DNA of 38,172 nucleotides, from contig NZ_POUC01000027.1 of assembly GCF_002891435.1 (NCBI RefSeq), positions 1 through 38,172 on the forward strand, in the 5' to 3' direction. Both the position numbers and the translations under genes were made by a program. Below, piece after piece: positions 7,831 to 15,448 of the stretch. The notes under the pieces were generated by a model. That model saw only the letters and a program-made list of their open reading frames with translations. It was not told the DNA's origin and did no database searches. Within the stretch, counting starts at the first letter, position 1, and each line of letters begins with the position of its first letter. This DNA comes from Streptomyces cahuitamycinicus (lineage in GTDB: Bacteria; Actinomycetota; Actinomycetes; Streptomycetales; Streptomycetaceae).

Positions 7831-7904
7831 TCGGGGTGGCGGGATTTGAACCCACGACCTCTTCGTCCCGAACGAAGCGCGCTGCCAAGCTGCGCTACAC
7901 CCCG
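7831..7904 (-). tRNA. tRNA-Pro (anticodon CGG)
   Basis: Read on the minus strand this 74-nt gene folds into a full cloverleaf. The acceptor stem is CGGGGTG/CACCCCG, the D arm GCGC...GCGC, and the anticodon arm CTTCG-TTCGGGA-CGAAG with CGG at positions 34-36. The variable loop is AGGTC and the T arm GTGGG-TTCAAAT-CCCGC, with discriminator A at 7831. CCA is not encoded. It decodes proline codon CCG, which is common in high-GC genomes. Its 3' end faces the accessory region, and tRNA 3' ends are favoured attachment sites of actinomycete integrative elements; pSAM2 uses a tRNA-Pro gene. Confidence 0.97.
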
Positions 7905-7951
7905 ATGTCGCTGCTGTCGCGGCGACGACGTTTACTTTAGCCCACCGGTGG

Positions 7952-8722
7952 CTAGAGACGAAATCCGGTTTTCCCCCGGTGGCGGGTGGGGTTCGGGCGG
8001 GCGTGGTCGAGGGCCACGAGGAGCACGGCCAGGGCGTAGAAGGCGAGGCCCAGGAGGAGGGCGTTGCCGAGAACGCGCTTGAAGCCGTCCTGGCCGACGT
8101 CCAGGAACGGGTAGAGGTAGCGGTCGGGTGTGCCCGGGAGGAGCAGCTCGCCTCGGATGAGGCAGAAGGTCAGGTAGGTCATGGGGTAGAGGAGCCAGAT
8201 GCCGGCCTGTCGGAGGCGCATTCGGCCGGGGGGCGTGAGCAGGAGCCAGTCCAGTACTGCCGCGATAGGGGTCACCGTGTGCAGCACTGCGTGGGAGAGG
8301 GCGTGGACACCTGTCGGGGCGGCGGCCTCGCCCGTGAGGGGGAAGGGGCTCGCCTCGTTGGCCAGGAGCAGGTGGTGCACGAGGGCCGCGATGACGACGT
8401 AGAGCAGCGTCGCTCCCATCACGGCACCCGGCAGGGGCCGGCTCGCCGTCCACGCGCGTCGGGCCGAGAGGGCCATGACCAGCGCCAGCAGCAGGTTGCT
8501 CTGGATCGTGAAGTGGCTCAGGATTCGGGACGGGTCGCCGAGGAGCACTTCGAGTGTCACGCCCCCGGCCGCCGCGAGGGCGACCAGCAGGCGGAAGGCC
8601 GCGGCCGCGGGGCGGCGGACCGGGGTGACGACGGCCGTGGCGGGCACGGGCGAGGGCTTCAACGCCGGCGGGGGCGGGATCGCTGGAAGGTCCGGGATGT
8701 CCCGGGGTATCGGGGCGGTCAT
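7952..8722 (-). CDS. Pr6Pr family membrane protein
   Basis: A 256-aa integral membrane protein. After a proline-rich N-terminus (residues 1-35) six hydrophobic segments follow: about 42-62, 70-88, 98-120, 140-160, 175-195 and 215-240. Motifs HFTIQSNLLLALVM, HHLLL and HALSHAVLHTVTPIAAVLDWLLL fit the Pr6Pr (six-transmembrane, FAR-17a/AIG1-like) family of actinobacteria, whose function is not established. A pair of histidines in TM5 and the conserved LYPMTYL are typical. The ATG at 8722 gives the expected length. It lies 87 bp downstream of the metallophosphoesterase gene on the same strand and may be co-transcribed with it. Confidence 0.82.
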   Translation of the reverse strand: MTAPIPRDIPDLPAIPPPPALKPSPVPATAVVTPVRRPAAAAFRLLVALAAAGGVTLEVLLGDPSRILSHFTIQSNLLLALVMALSARRAWTASRPLPGAVMGATLLYVVIAALVHHLLLANEASPFPLTGEAAAPTGVHALSHAVLHTVTPIAAVLDWLLLTPPGRMRLRQAGIWLLYPMTYLTFCLIRGELLLPGTPDRYLYPFLDVGQDGFKRVLGNALLLGLAFYALAVLLVALDHARPNPTRHRGKTGFRL

Positions 8723-8809
8723 GACCCCACGCTGACAGAAGCGGACATAGGGGGCGATGTGGGCGGGGCTGTGCGGGTTACCCGCCCGGCTGCCTACGGT
8801 CCCCTCGTG

Positions 8810-9748
8810 CTACCTGGTCGGGTCCTCGCGACCCACCAGCGTCAGCAACGTGGCCTCCGGCGGGCATGCGAACCGTACCGGTGTGTAGCGGTTCGTGCCG
8901 CAGCCCGCCGACACGTGCAGGTACGACGTATTGCCCTCGGCCGTGTGCCTGGACAGGCCTTTCACCCGGTCCGTGTCCAGGTCGCAGTTGGTGACCAGGG
9001 CGCCGTAGAAGGGGATGCACAGCTGGCCGCCGTGGGTGTGGCCGGCCAGGATCAGGGGGTAGGCGTCGGCCGTGAAGGCGTCCAGGGTGCGCAGGTACGG
9101 GGCGTGTACGACGCCCATCGAAAAGTCCGCCGCCTCGGACGGGCCGCCGGCCACCTGCGCGTAGCGGTCCCGCTTGATGTGCGGGTCGTCCAGACCCGTG
9201 AGCTCCACCGAGACGCCCTCGAGCTTGAGCTCGCCGCGCGAGTTGGTCAGGTTGAGCCAGCCCGCCGAGTCGAAGCCGTCCCGCAGGTCCTCCCACGGGT
9301 TGTGCACCACGCCCTCGGCCGGCGCGTTGCCGTTGAGCCCGTGGCGGCCCTGGGTCTTCTCGAACAGGTAGCGGGCGGGGTTGCGCAGCTTGGGGCCGTA
9401 GTAGTCGTTGGAGCCGAAGACGTATGCGCCCGGGAACTCCATCAGGGGGCCGAGCGCGTCCAGGACCTCGGGGACGCCCTCCGGGTCGGACAGGTTGTCG
9501 CCCGTGTTGATCACGAAGTCGGGGCGCAGGCCCGCCAGCGACCGCAGCCAGCGCTGCTTCTTGCGCTGGTCTCCGACCATGTGGATGTCGGAGACCTGCA
9601 GCACACGCAGGGGGCGCATTCCCGGGGGCAGGACCGGGACGGTGACCCGGCGCAGGCGGAAGGAGCGGGCCTCGAAGCCCGCTGCGTACAACAGACCGGC
9701 GGCGCCAGCCGCCGCGATTCCCAGGGGGACTCCGTATCGCGCGTGCAT
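8810..9748 (-). CDS. Metallophosphoesterase (calcineurin-like, YkuE type)
   Basis: A 312-aa protein with the complete dimetal phosphoesterase motif set: VSDIH (D-x-H), NTGDNLSD (GDN), FGSNDYYG (GN-D type), VVHAPY (single His) and LAGHTHGGQ (GHTH). The N-terminus has one hydrophobic segment (about 5-24, IAAAGAAGLLYAAGF), so the enzyme is probably anchored to the membrane with its active site outside, as in YkuE-type proteins. The start at 9748 was preferred over the ATG nine bases upstream because CACGAT lies 7 nt before it, a near match to the leaderless promoter box seen at other genes here. The substrate is unknown. In M. tuberculosis a homologous gene also neighbours ponA2 and whiB4. Confidence 0.9.
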   Translation of the reverse strand: MHARYGVPLGIAAAGAAGLLYAAGFEARSFRLRRVTVPVLPPGMRPLRVLQVSDIHMVGDQRKKQRWLRSLAGLRPDFVINTGDNLSDPEGVPEVLDALGPLMEFPGAYVFGSNDYYGPKLRNPARYLFEKTQGRHGLNGNAPAEGVVHNPWEDLRDGFDSAGWLNLTNSRGELKLEGVSVELTGLDDPHIKRDRYAQVAGGPSEAADFSMGVVHAPYLRTLDAFTADAYPLILAGHTHGGQLCIPFYGALVTNCDLDTDRVKGLSRHTAEGNTSYLHVSAGCGTNRYTPVRFACPPEATLLTLVGREDPTR

Positions 9749-9908
9749 ACGACCCATCGTGTCAGACCCCGGCCGTCGTCCGTGCCCGGGCGGCGCCCGA
9801 AATCCCCTGACGGCACCGGTCCTTCGGCCACAGCTCCCTGCACGGCCCACTACGCGGCTTCTTAAATGAAGGGGCGCTCTTCCTCCCGCACCTGCGACAA
9901 TCGACTCC

Positions 9909-10373
9909 ATGACCACGCTCAAGTCGAAGCTGCAGGACGACCTCAACGTTGCGATCAAGGAGCGCGACGAGCTGCGCTCCTCGACGCTCCGGCTGACGCT
10001 CGCCGCGATCACCAAGGAGGAGGTCGCGGGCAAGGAGAAGCGCGTGCTCTCCGACGACGAGGTGCAGAAGGTGATCACCCGGGAGGCGAAGAAGCGGCGT
10101 GAGGCGGCCGACGCCTTCGCTCAGGGTGGCCGTGCCGAGCAGGCCGAGCGGGAGAAGGCGGAGGGCGAGGTTCTCGCCGCGTACCTGCCGCAGCAGCTGT
10201 CGGACGAGCAGCTCCAGGAGATCGTCGCCCAGGCCGTCGAGGAGGCGAAGGCGGCCGGTGCCGAGGGGCCGCGGGCCATGGGCGCGGTCATGAAGATCGT
10301 GAACCCGAAGGTGGCCGGGCAGGCCGAGGGCGGCCGCGTCGCCACCGCGGTGAAGAAGCTGCTGGCCGGCTGA
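9909..10373 (+). CDS. GatB/YqeY domain-containing protein
   Basis: A 154-aa cytoplasmic protein that matches YqeY over its full length: MTTLKSKLQDDLNVAIKERD at the N-terminus, EVQKVITREAKKRREAADAF in the middle, LAAYLPQQLSDEQLQEIV, and AMGAVMKIVNPKVAGQAEGG near the end. YqeY is related to the tRNA-binding tail domain of GatB amidotransferase and may affect tRNA metabolism; its exact role is unclear. It is transcribed divergently from the metallophosphoesterase gene. GACAAT ends 7 nt before the ATG, so the transcript may be leaderless. Confidence 0.92.
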   Translation: MTTLKSKLQDDLNVAIKERDELRSSTLRLTLAAITKEEVAGKEKRVLSDDEVQKVITREAKKRREAADAFAQGGRAEQAEREKAEGEVLAAYLPQQLSDEQLQEIVAQAVEEAKAAGAEGPRAMGAVMKIVNPKVAGQAEGGRVATAVKKLLAG

Positions 10374-10530
10374 CTTGGCGATCGTCCCAGAGGCCCGCTG
10401 GCCTGGTGAATGTCCCAGAGCCCCGCTGACCTGCGCTCGCCCCAGAGGCCCGCTGGCCTGGTGATTGTCCCGGAGGCCCGCTGACCGGGCGCCCGGAGGC
10501 GCTGCCGGCCGGCTGGCCCTTCAGGCGGAC
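10374..10530. repeat. Tandem intergenic repeats between yqeY and the PBP gene
   Basis: A 55-bp unit starts at 10386 and again at 10441; the first 24 bases (CCCAGAGGCCCGCTGGCCTG plus GTGA) are identical. Each unit itself contains two copies of a roughly 30-bp element (CCCAGAGSCCCGCTGRCC), so four related copies are present. No open frame is evident. The region lies between converging genes. Confidence 0.75.
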
Positions 10531-10576
10531 GGGAACGGCCCCCTCTCACCCACGCGGGTGAGAGGGGGCCGTTCCC
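10531..10576. terminator. Bidirectional terminator, perfect 21-bp stem
   Basis: GGGAACGGCCCCCTCTCACCC (10531-10551) pairs without mismatch with 10556-10576 around an ACGC loop. It lies between the convergent yqeY and PBP genes, so it can end both transcripts. A second, weaker hairpin (CGGGCG/CGCCCG, 10668-10688) lies just past the PBP stop. Confidence 0.8.
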
Positions 10577-10691
10577 TTCGGCGCGTTCGGGCACTCCGGG
10601 CCGTCTCGGGCCGCGTTCCGGCACGCACCCTCTCACTCACGCCGGCAAGAGGGGCCTGGCCCCGTCGGGCGCGTTCCGGTACGCCCGCGGC

Positions 10692-12983
10692 TCAGCCGAA
10701 CCGGCCGCCGTTGCCGTTGCCGCCGCCGTTGCTCTGGCCCCGGATGAAGCCCTCCGGGATGGAGAACGAGGGCGTCGGGAAGGGCTCGCCGCCGCCTCCG
10801 CCGTTGTTGTTGCCGCCGACCAGGCCACCGATGAAGCCGTCGTCGTCGCCGTTGCCACCGTCGTCGCGGCCGCCACCGTCGTCGTCCCCGTCACCGCGGT
10901 CCCGCGGCTTGCTGTCGGGGATGTGGACGGTGTTGAAGTCCTCGACGGGCTTGCCCTCCAGCGCGCCGGTCATCATGTCGCCCCAGATCGGGCCGGGAAC
11001 CTCACCACCGAAGACCTTGCTGTGCGACCGGCCGCCGATGGTGATGTTGACCATCTTCCGCTTGTGCGCGGGGTCGCCGACCCACACGGCACCGGCCATG
11101 TTCGGCGTGTAGCCCACGAACCAGGCCGCGTAGCGCTCGTCCGTCGTACCGGTCTTACCGGCGCTGGGGCGGCTGCCGAGCCCGGCCTTCTTGCCCGTGC
11201 CGTCCTCGACGACGCCCTTCAGCAGCGTGTTGATCGTGTCCGCGGTGTTCTCCGACATGGCGCGCGAGCAGGTCGACTTCGGAACCGGGAGCGACGAGGT
11301 CTTGTCCCCGACCCGCCGGCTGACCGACTCGATGGCGACCGGCGTGCAGTACATGCCGCGCGAGGCGAAGGTGGCGTACGCGTTCGCCATGGTCAGCGGG
11401 GACATCTCCTGGGTGCCGAGGGCGATCGAGGGCACCTGCGGCATCTTGTCGCCGTCGGCCCGCACGACGCCCATCTTCTTCGACATCTTCGTCACCGGGC
11501 AGATGCCGATGTCGCTGATCATCTGCACGTAGTAGGTGTTGACCGACTTGGCGGTCGCCTCCCGCATGTCGTACGGGCCGACCTCCGAGGAGTTCTCGTT
11601 CTCCAGCTTGGCCGGGCTGCTGGGGTCGTTCACCCACCGCTTGCCGTCACAGGCCGAGACCGGGCTCGGGTACGCCATCTGGTATGGCGACGAGTACACC
11701 TTGTTCGCCGGCATGCCGTCCTCGATGGCCGCGGCGGCCACGATCGGCTTGAACGTCGAACCGGGCTGGTAGCCCATGCCGCCGCCCATCGACTGGTCGA
11801 CGGACAGGTTGATCTGCGTCTCGTTCTTCTTGAAGCCGTACGGACGCGACTGGCCCATGGCGAGGATCTTGCCGGTGCCGGGCTGGACGAGGGAGGCGGC
11901 GGTGGCCACCTCGTCGCTCTTGTAGACGTGCTCCTTGATGGACCGCTGCGCCGCGTTCTGGGCCTGCGGGTCCATGGTCGTGCGGATGGTGAGACCGCCC
12001 TGGTTCCAGATCTTGGCGCGCTGCTCCCTGGTCTTGCCGAAGACCGGGTCGGTCAGGAAGACCTCGCGCACGTAGTCGCAGAAGAAGCCCGCGCCCTTGG
12101 CCGCCGTGATGCAGCCGTTCTTGGGCTTGCTGACCTTCAGGCCGAGCGGTGCCTTCATCGCGTCGGCGGCCTGCGCCCTGGAGATGTCGCCGACGGCCGC
12201 CATGCGCTGCAGCACGGTGTTGCGGCGCTTGGTGGCCTCCGTCTCGTCGTTGACCGGGTCGTACCGGCTGGGCGACTGGACAATGCCGGCGAGCAGGGCG
12301 GACTGCTCCAGGCTGAGGTCCTTGGCGGACTTGGAGAAGTAGCGCTGGGCCGCGGCCTCGACGCCGTAGGCCTGCTGGCCGAAGAACGTGATGTTCAGGT
12401 AGTTCTCGAGGATCTTCTTCTTGCCCAGCTCCTCCTCGACCTGGATCGCGTACTTGAGCTCGCGGATCTTGCGGCCGATGGTCTGCTGGGTGGCCTGCGC
12501 GACCTTGGTCGGGTCGTTGCCCGCCTCCTCGACGAAGACGTTCTTCACGTACTGCTGCGTCAGGGTGGAGGCGCCCTCGGAGACTCCGCCGGTCTGGGCG
12601 TTCTTGTTGAGGGCGCGCAGGACGCCCTTCAGGTCGACCGCACCGTGCTGGTAGAAGCGCGAGTCCTCGATCGCGACGATCGCCTTCTGCATGTACGGCG
12701 AGATGTCCTTGAGGGGGACCACCGTACGGTCGCGCGAGTAGACCGTGGCGATCTGGCCGCCGTCGGTGTCGAGGATCGTGGTGCGCTGGCTGAGCGGCGG
12801 GGCCTTCATGGTGGCCGGGAGGTCGTCGAAGCTCTCGACCGATCCCTTGGCCGCAAGTCCCAGCGCGCCCACCGCCGGCAGCGCGATGCCGGCCAGTACG
12901 GCTCCCGCGAGGACACTGACACCGAGGAACTTGGCGGCCTGCTGCGTGGGAGACAGACCACCGCCCGAGCGCTTGTTTGGCAT
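10692..12983 (-). CDS. Bifunctional class A penicillin-binding protein (transglycosylase/transpeptidase)
   Basis: A 763-aa cell wall synthase. A single membrane anchor (about 17-45) is followed by a GT51 transglycosylase domain (about 65-250) with E106 in EDSRFYQHG, TLTQQYVKN, RKIRELK and KILENYLN. A transpeptidase domain (about 345-645) has the active serine S409 in PGSTFKP, SVN near 480 and K610 in KTGT. The last 75 residues are low complexity: acidic Asp/Gly, then Gly/Asn-rich. It polymerises lipid II glycan chains and crosslinks the peptides on the outer membrane face. The start is supported by TAGGCT 6 nt upstream (leaderless). It is divergent from wblA; homologous to the ponA2 position in mycobacteria. 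Confidence 0.95.
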   Translation of the reverse strand: MPNKRSGGGLSPTQQAAKFLGVSVLAGAVLAGIALPAVGALGLAAKGSVESFDDLPATMKAPPLSQRTTILDTDGGQIATVYSRDRTVVPLKDISPYMQKAIVAIEDSRFYQHGAVDLKGVLRALNKNAQTGGVSEGASTLTQQYVKNVFVEEAGNDPTKVAQATQQTIGRKIRELKYAIQVEEELGKKKILENYLNITFFGQQAYGVEAAAQRYFSKSAKDLSLEQSALLAGIVQSPSRYDPVNDETEATKRRNTVLQRMAAVGDISRAQAADAMKAPLGLKVSKPKNGCITAAKGAGFFCDYVREVFLTDPVFGKTREQRAKIWNQGGLTIRTTMDPQAQNAAQRSIKEHVYKSDEVATAASLVQPGTGKILAMGQSRPYGFKKNETQINLSVDQSMGGGMGYQPGSTFKPIVAAAAIEDGMPANKVYSSPYQMAYPSPVSACDGKRWVNDPSSPAKLENENSSEVGPYDMREATAKSVNTYYVQMISDIGICPVTKMSKKMGVVRADGDKMPQVPSIALGTQEMSPLTMANAYATFASRGMYCTPVAIESVSRRVGDKTSSLPVPKSTCSRAMSENTADTINTLLKGVVEDGTGKKAGLGSRPSAGKTGTTDERYAAWFVGYTPNMAGAVWVGDPAHKRKMVNITIGGRSHSKVFGGEVPGPIWGDMMTGALEGKPVEDFNTVHIPDSKPRDRGDGDDDGGGRDDGGNGDDDGFIGGLVGGNNNGGGGGEPFPTPSFSIPEGFIRGQSNGGGNGNGGRFG

Positions 12984-13391
12984 GAGGGCAGCCTACGTTC
13001 TCATTCGCCGGACAGGCGTATAGGCCTTGGCCTAAGCTGCTCTCAACTGTCACAGCAGTGAGGTCACGTATCAATACGTCCGGCGACCCCGAATCGTTCT
13101 GGGTGTTCCCCAACTTTTTTGGTGGGGCCGTGTCCGAATCCGCCTTGTGTGTCATACGGCGTCCGTTGTGACGCAGGTGAACTGTCCTGCTTTGCCGGGA
13201 AAGTTACGTATGCCGCCAGCTCACTCCCCCGGGTGATCTGCCGCTTACCCATAGTCCGTTCGGGCCATTCAAGATTGGGCCCGAAGGGGGTGTTGCGCTG
13301 TGCCCACCTTCCGTAACGTCCTCAACTGGCGGCGGTGAATATGCCGCTGCCGCCGTGGGGGAGCCTCGATTCGGGAGAGGACGGCGCCGGT
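12984..13391. promoter_or_regulatory. Divergent promoter region between the PBP gene and wblA
   Basis: About 400 bp without a convincing gene. The PBP side has a TAGGCT box (complement at 12990-12995) only 6 nt before its ATG. The wblA side contains an AT-rich spot at 13110-13122 (CCCCAACTTTTTTGG with GGGG following, an imperfect inverted repeat) and a long untranslated leader if the start at 13392 is right. wblA is known to be developmentally controlled in Streptomyces, but no specific regulator site could be assigned here. Confidence 0.5.
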
Positions 13392-13730
13392 ATGGGCTGG
13401 GTAGTCGACTGGAGTGCGCAGGCGGCCTGCCGCACTACCGATCCGGATGAACTGTTCGTTCAAGGAGCAGCGCAGAACAGGGCCAAGGCGGTGTGCACCG
13501 GTTGCCCGGTGCGCACGGAGTGCCTGGCCGACGCGCTCGACAACCGCGTCGAGTTCGGTGTGTGGGGAGGCATGACGGAGCGGGAGCGCCGCGCACTGCT
13601 GCGCAGGCGCCCCACGGTGACCTCCTGGCGCCGGCTGCTGGAGACGGCGCGTACGGAGTACGAGCGGGGGTGCGGTGTTCTGCCCCTCGACGACGACGAG
13701 ATCTACGAGAACTACGCGGCGGTGAGCTGA
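13392..13730 (+). CDS. wblA: WhiB-family iron-sulfur regulator WblA
   Basis: A 112-aa WhiB-like protein with the four cluster cysteines C13, C35, C38 and C44 (C-x21-C-x2-C-x5-C), the GVWGG turn (after VEFG) and the basic TERERRALLRRRP segment. The family binds a [4Fe-4S] cluster and the principal sigma factor. WblA is known in S. coelicolor as a pleiotropic repressor of antibiotic production that is needed for sporulation; it is assigned here from sequence and from its place beside the PBP and the two ArsA-like ATPases. The frame is open to 13335, but the start MGWVVDW (13392), preceded by GAGAGGA, fits the family. An extra cysteine occurs at ERGCGV near the C-terminus. Confidence 0.93.
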   Translation: MGWVVDWSAQAACRTTDPDELFVQGAAQNRAKAVCTGCPVRTECLADALDNRVEFGVWGGMTERERRALLRRRPTVTSWRRLLETARTEYERGCGVLPLDDDEIYENYAAVS

Positions 13731-13770
13731 GGAGTCCCTCCCGGGAGCTCCCCAGGCCCTGGTGGGCCCT

Positions 13771-13802
13771 GGTCTGAGGGCTCTGTGGTCTGAGGGCTCT
13801 GT
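13771..13802. repeat. Exact 16-bp tandem duplication
   Basis: GGTCTGAGGGCTCTGT occurs twice back to back (13771-13786 and 13787-13802) in the short gap between the convergent wblA and ArsA-like genes. CCAGGCCCTGG, a small palindrome just before it, may contribute to termination. Confidence 0.85.
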
Positions 13803-13842
13803 CCGGGCCCTTCGCCATCACCCGCGCGTTCCTGGCAGTGGC

Positions 13843-15264
13843 TCAGGTGCCCCGCGCGCTCGCCGGGTTGCCCTCAGCAGTCGCCTCAGGCGGTTCCGGC
13901 TGGTCGGCGGGGTCGGGCAGCTCGCGCTCGTCGGCCGCGAGCCGGTCGCCGATGGTGCGCAGTCCCGTGAGGTCGTGCACGTCGCCGGGCAGTGCGGCCA
14001 CTTCCGTCACGGCCACCTCGGGGTGCAGCGCGGTGAAGCGGTCACGCGTGCGCTGCTCACGAGAGAGCAGCTGCATGCGATCGGCGTGCAACCTCAGCAG
14101 GCCTGCCGTGAGCTGGTCGACGGACCGCTCGGTGTCCTCGGTGTTCTCGGCGTGCTCGGTGTCCTCGGTGGGGGAGCCACCATCGGGAGCCGATGCCGGA
14201 GCCCCATCTGGTGTTCCGGGCGTGGGAGAGTCTGAACTGTCCTGTGCTTCGGGGGAGTTACGAAGTACTGCTTTCCCGCCCTCCTGATCCACAATGCGGG
14301 GCTCTTCAAGATTTTCCGCGGCGGCGAGTGCCCGCTCGGCCGACAGCCGGTCGGCGCCGCTGCCGTGCACCCGGTTGAGCACCAGACCGGCGAGCGGCAT
14401 GTCCTCCGCGGCCAGGCGTTCCACGAAGTACGCGGCCTCGCGCAGCGCGTCCCGCTCCGGCGCCGCGACCACGAGGAACGCCGTGCCGGGCGCCTGGAGC
14501 AGCTTGTACGTCGCGTCCGCGCGGGTGCGGAAGCCGCCGAAGGTCGTGTCCATCGCGGACACGAACGTCTGGACGTCCTTGAGGAGCTGACCGCCGAGCA
14601 GCTTGCCGAGGGTCCCGGTCATCATCGACATCCCGACGTTCAGGAACTTCATCCCGGCCCGGCCGCCCAGCTTCGCCGGTGCCGTCAGCAGCCGGATCAG
14701 CCGGCCGTCCAGGAACGAGCCGAGCCGCTTGGGCGCGTCCAGGAAGTCCAGCGCCGAGCGGGACGGCGGGGTGTCGACGATGATCAGGTCCCACTCGTCC
14801 CGGGAGCGCAGCTGCCCGAGCTTCTCCATCGCCATGTACTCCTGCGTGCCCGCGAAGCCCGCCGAGAGCGACTGGTAGAAGGGGTTGCCCAGGATGGCGG
14901 CGGCCCGCTCGGGGTCCGCGTGCGCCTCGACGATCTCGTCGAAGGTGCGCTTCATGTCGAGCATCATCGCGTGCAGTTCGCCGCCCGCGGAGTCGTCGAT
15001 GCCCTTCACCCGGCGGGGGGTGTTGTCCAGCGAGTCGATGCCCATCGACTGGGCGAGCCGGCGTGCCGGATCGATGGTCAGGACGACCACCTTGCGGCCC
15101 CGCTCGGCGGCGCGCAGGCCCAGGGCCGCCGCGGTCGTGGTCTTGCCGACCCCGCCCGAGCCGCAGCAGACCACGATCCTGGTCTTCGGGTCCTCCAGCA
15201 GCGGATCGACATCGAGCAGACGCGGCGGCGACAGACGGTGGTGGGCCGGGTCCGGACGACTCAT
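13843..15264 (-). CDS. ArsA/Get3-like P-loop ATPase (second of a pair)
   Basis: A 473-aa protein with P-loop GSGGVGKTT (35-43), the switch-like IIVDTPPSRSALDFL, and the long helical segment with FVSAMDTTFGGF found in actinobacterial anion-transporting-ATPase homologues. No arsenite-binding cysteine set is evident, so arsenic transport is unlikely. In mycobacteria the equivalent pair sits beside whiB4, and the function remains open. Between about 330 and 380 lies an acidic low-complexity linker (SPTEDTEHAENTEDTERS) encoded by short tandem repeats. The ATG at 15264 has AGGGGA 7 nt upstream; the frame stays open upstream through an intergenic repeat that is probably not translated. It is the downstream gene of the pair. 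Confidence 0.88.
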   Translation of the reverse strand: MSRPDPAHHRLSPPRLLDVDPLLEDPKTRIVVCCGSGGVGKTTTAAALGLRAAERGRKVVVLTIDPARRLAQSMGIDSLDNTPRRVKGIDDSAGGELHAMMLDMKRTFDEIVEAHADPERAAAILGNPFYQSLSAGFAGTQEYMAMEKLGQLRSRDEWDLIIVDTPPSRSALDFLDAPKRLGSFLDGRLIRLLTAPAKLGGRAGMKFLNVGMSMMTGTLGKLLGGQLLKDVQTFVSAMDTTFGGFRTRADATYKLLQAPGTAFLVVAAPERDALREAAYFVERLAAEDMPLAGLVLNRVHGSGADRLSAERALAAAENLEEPRIVDQEGGKAVLRNSPEAQDSSDSPTPGTPDGAPASAPDGGSPTEDTEHAENTEDTERSVDQLTAGLLRLHADRMQLLSREQRTRDRFTALHPEVAVTEVAALPGDVHDLTGLRTIGDRLAADERELPDPADQPEPPEATAEGNPASARGT

Positions 15265-15448
15265 GACATCCCCTGCTTCCGACTCATGACGGGCTTTGCC
15301 GGCCGTGCGGGCTTCGCTGGCCGTGCGGACCGTGGAGGCCTTGCCGGCCGTGCGGACCTCGTCGGCCGTGCGAGCCCTGCTGACCCTGCTGACCCTGCTG
15401 GCCGTGCGGGCCTCGCGGACCGTTCCGGCATTGCCTGTCTGTGCTGGT
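15265..15448. repeat. Degenerate tandem repeats between the two ArsA-like genes
   Basis: The 184-bp gap is filled with variants of GCCGGCCGTGCGG spaced about 15-18 bp apart (roughly 15298-15420), with three CTGACCCTGCTG-like units in the middle. It has no stop codon in two minus frames, so it extends the reading frame of the downstream gene, but the composition (Arg, Thr, Ala, Glu only) is that of a repeat and not a domain. Confidence 0.75.

Noticed and set aside
8810..10078. Longer metallophosphoesterase reading frame starting at 10078
   Set aside because: The additional 110 residues run antisense through yqeY and the promoter region and show no domain; the hydrophobic anchor starts properly at 9748.
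10923..13061. A 712-codon open frame on the plus strand opposite the PBP gene
   Set aside because: Long antisense frames are expected in GC-rich DNA; the PBP frame has full domain motifs, while this one has only low-complexity composition.
15298..15420. Regularly spaced repeats that might be taken for a CRISPR array
   Set aside because: Units are degenerate, spacing is under 20 bp, there are no unique spacers of constant length and no cas genes.
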